Below are positions 5,612 to 6,823 of a stretch of DNA of 6,823 nucleotides, piece by piece. The translations under genes were made by a program, and so were the position numbers. The notes below the pieces were generated by a model that saw only the letters and a program-made list of their open reading frames with translations, was not told the DNA's origin and made no database searches. Each line of letters begins with the position of its first letter. The stretch's first letter is position 1. This DNA is from Deltaproteobacteria bacterium UBA4427 (GTDB taxonomy: Bacteria; Myxococcota_A; UBA9160; UBA4427): assembly GCA_002390675.1 (NCBI GenBank), contig DGPZ01000012.1:2562-9384 (forward strand), written 5' to 3'.

Positions 5612-6076
5612 TCAAGAAGACTTCTTGTCCTCACAGGCCGACTTACTCTTCATCCAGCCCTTAATCATCTGTCCGAAATGCGCCGGGTTGTAGACGTCTT
5701 CCTCGTAGGACCACTTCATATTTCCCGCATAACGCAGAATCGTGATGTTGTGCTCCTGATGAATGCTGCCGTCGCCGGGATCCGACATGCGGTTCCAGAC
5801 CTTGGCTATGATCCAACCGCGGTCTTCGTCGATCGTGTACCAGTCGATCGGGAAAAATTTCATCTCCCTGTTGATCGGCTCTTCCATCGTCTTCTGGATC
5901 CAGTTGTAGATCGCCTCGCGCCCGCCGAACTCGCCGTAGTGATGTTCTACGTAGGTGGCATCTTCCGTGAACATGTCCGCCCACTCGCGCCAATTGCAAG
6001 ACATGCCCGCCGCGAGTGCCGTCTTCTGATAGGCGTCAAAGGCTTCTTCCAGTTCATCTCGGCTCCAGCGTCCCAT
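5612..6076 (-). CDS. NTF2/SnoaL-like domain protein
   Basis: A small soluble protein of 154 residues with the alpha+beta-barrel (cystatin-like cone) signature of the NTF2/SnoaL superfamily: an N-terminal helix (about 6-22), then 'WREWADMFTEDATYVEH' (29-45), the G-rich turn 'GGREAIYNWI' (51-60) that starts the next helix, and alternating strands around 70-130. H45 and H46 after the first strand lie where family members line the pocket. The superfamily includes cyclases, dehydratases, isomerases and many non-enzymatic binding proteins, so no reaction can be assigned. A start at 6154 is possible but would read through the leader; the ATG at 6076 has AGGAGA (6085-6090) 8 bases upstream and a usual N-terminus. 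The C-terminus is Lys/Ser-rich. It is divergent from the phosphatase gene (190-base spacer), which may mean shared regulation. Confidence 0.87.
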   Translation of the reverse strand: MGRWSRDELEEAFDAYQKTALAAGMSCNWREWADMFTEDATYVEHHYGEFGGREAIYNWIQKTMEEPINREMKFFPIDWYTIDEDRGWIIAKVWNRMSDPGDGSIHQEHNITILRYAGNMKWSYEEDVYNPAHFGQMIKGWMKSKSACEDKKSS

Positions 6077-6084
6077 TTCAATTT

Positions 6085-6090
6085 TCTCCT
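6085..6090 (-). promoter_or_regulatory. Shine-Dalgarno deciding the NTF2-like start
   Basis: AGGAGA on the minus strand lies 8 bases before the ATG at 6076. It supports that start over the in-frame ATG at 6154, whose extra 26 residues ('RLTGSNPRPSS' and so on) are composition-biased and unlike the family. Confidence 0.7.
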
Positions 6091-6180
6091 CGTCGCGTGA
6101 TGACGGTCTCGGGTTCGAACCGGTCAGTCTACGGGCCGGAACGCACTCCGCCACTCCTCAAATCTTCGCGATTCCTGACT

Positions 6181-6207
6181 ATCACAGTGATTTCATCGGG
6201 GTATGAT
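6181..6207 (+). promoter_or_regulatory. Candidate promoter with operator-like palindrome for the phosphatase
   Basis: TATGAT (6202-6207) is a 5-of-6 match to a -10 box, about 60 bases before the GTG start of the phosphatase gene. The region at -35 has no good match at 17 bases; CTGACT (6175-6180) is 21 bases away, which is too far. The palindrome ATCAC-A-GTGAT (6181-6191) lies in the would-be spacer, where a repressor would block polymerase or an activator would substitute for a poor -35. The boxes are seen; their function is inferred. Confidence 0.35.
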
Positions 6208-6220
6208 CTTGCCGTCCTCC

Positions 6221-6246
6221 GGATGCCCGCACCCCGCGGCGCATCC
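6221..6246 (+). promoter_or_regulatory. Strong leader hairpin upstream of the phosphatase
   Basis: GGATGC (6221-6226) pairs with GCATCC (6241-6246), and inside it CCGC (6227-6230) pairs with GCGG (6236-6239) around loop ACCCC, with a single bulged C at 6240. This gives a 10-bp GC-rich stem ending 8 bases before the AGGAG ribosome binding site (6255-6259). No T tract follows, so it is more likely a translation- or stability-affecting leader than a terminator. Confidence 0.5.
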
Positions 6247-6266
6247 CATCTGACAGGAGTCCCCTC

Positions 6267-6823
6267 GTGACCGATTTTCGCGCTGCCCCCAATCTTGCTT
6301 TTGAATGTGTCGCCAATTTTCGCGACATGGGCGGGCACACGACACACGATGGCCGCCGCCTCGCCCCCGGCCGCCTCCTGCGAGCGGGACATCTCGGGCA
6401 TGCCACCGACAAGGACCTCGCTCTGCTCGAACCCTATGGATTACAGCGCGTCTTCGACTTCCGCACCGCCGCTGATATTAAACTCGAAGGCGAGGACCGC
6501 CTCACAAGTCAGGCGCAGTGCGTGCGGCTCCCTATGCCCGACCCTGCGAAGGGCACCGATATTCGCGCCCTAATGGAGAACTCGACTCCAGCCGATCTCG
6601 ACGGCATCTTCGGGAACGGCAAAGCGGAACAGATGATGGTCGATACCTCGGCAGGACTCGTGCGCGAACGGCGCGAGCCCTACGCGCTCTTTCTAAAGGC
6701 GCTCGCGGACGGGAGCCAGGTTCCTGCGCTCTTTCACTGCTCGGCGGGCAAGGACCGCGCGGGCTGGGCGGGCTCCGTCGTATTGCTAAGCCTAGGCGTC
6801 CCGGAAGACGAGGTCATAGAGCA
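6267..6823 (+). CDS. Tyrosine-protein phosphatase (Y_phosphatase3-like), 3' end outside window
   Basis: The first 185 codons of a cytosolic cysteine-based phosphatase; the right edge cuts the gene, with no stop reached. The N-terminal 'FECVANFRDMGGHTTHDGRR' region and 'LAPGRLLRAGHL' are typical of the tyrosine/dual-specificity group that includes mycobacterial PtpB-like enzymes, as is 'VFDFRTAADIKLEGEDRL'. The active-site P-loop is HCSAGKDRAG (157-166), a complete CX5R with nucleophile C158 and phosphate-binding R164. The usual HCxAGKDRTG has Thr where this has Ala165. Members act on phosphotyrosine, and some also on phosphoinositides or phosphoserine/threonine; the substrate here is not known. 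The start is GTG at 6267, with AGGAG (6255-6259) 7 bases upstream. A helical, charged insert (about 100-140) precedes the P-loop, as in family members with a lid. Confidence 0.9.
   Translation, partial: MTDFRAAPNLAFECVANFRDMGGHTTHDGRRLAPGRLLRAGHLGHATDKDLALLEPYGLQRVFDFRTAADIKLEGEDRLTSQAQCVRLPMPDPAKGTDIRALMENSTPADLDGIFGNGKAEQMMVDTSAGLVRERREPYALFLKALADGSQVPALFHCSAGKDRAGWAGSVVLLSLGVPEDEVIE

Noticed and set aside
5225..6100. A 291-codon + strand open frame spanning the end of the DUF1624 gene and the NTF2-like gene
   Set aside because: It overlaps two confident genes in other frames, has no family-like segments, and its composition (many H, R, P, L) is that of a GC-rich shadow frame.
6112..6121. 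GGTTCGAACC, resembling a tRNA T arm or an att site fragment
   Set aside because: Only 3 pairs of the T stem form, no matching acceptor, anticodon arm or CCA is found at the right distance, and no integrase or insertion boundary is present.
1..6823. Mobile element, CRISPR array, toxin-antitoxin or defence system
   Set aside because: No transposase or integrase, no terminal repeats, no regularly spaced palindromic array, and no gene with a recognisable defence domain was found on either strand.

Overview
The window looks like a GC-rich (by eye around 60%) Gram-negative bacterial chromosome segment. The Gram-negative reading rests on a zinc protease with a lipobox and a periplasmic-type domain, and on a signal-peptide protein that resembles the exosortase-associated TIGR04073 family. 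The mix of that family, an SDR, a GPH-type transporter, a DUF1624 membrane protein, an NTF2-like protein and a Y_phosphatase3-type phosphatase would fit a proteobacterial, myxobacterial or 'deltaproteobacterial' environmental lineage. This placement is inference only; there is no rRNA or other phylogenetic marker here.

Layout from left to right: an edge segment with no supportable gene (1-159) that ends in two short leader hairpins; a small secreted TIGR04073-like protein (160-540, +); tRNA-Gln with anticodon CUG (590-663, +); an M48 zinc-metalloprotease lipoprotein (717-1535, -); tRNA-Ser with anticodon UGA (1743-1830, -); an SDR oxidoreductase (2003-2794, +); a 12-helix GPH/MFS-type symporter (2798-4153, -), only 3 bases from the SDR stop; a divergent spacer with two kinds of short direct repeat (4154-4334); a DUF1624/HGSNAT-like membrane acyltransferase homologue (4335-5573, +); an NTF2/SnoaL-like protein (5612-6076, -); and the first 185 codons of a tyrosine/dual-specificity phosphatase with an intact CX5R active site (from 6267, +), cut by the right edge.

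Beyond the two leftmost genes, the transcription units alternate strand one by one (+,-,+,-,+,-,+ when each tRNA is grouped with the adjacent same-strand gene). No two protein genes form an operon. Function therefore cannot be inferred from co-transcription, and regulation should lie in the divergent spacers (1831-2002, 4154-4334, 6077-6266). Those spacers do carry repeats, inverted repeats and a strong leader hairpin. No mobile element, CRISPR array, integrase or defence gene is visible. I see no convincing new multi-gene system. The items most worth checking are the divergent-spacer repeats, the phosphatase leader hairpin, and the paired CTAG-bounded hairpins at the 3' ends of convergent genes.
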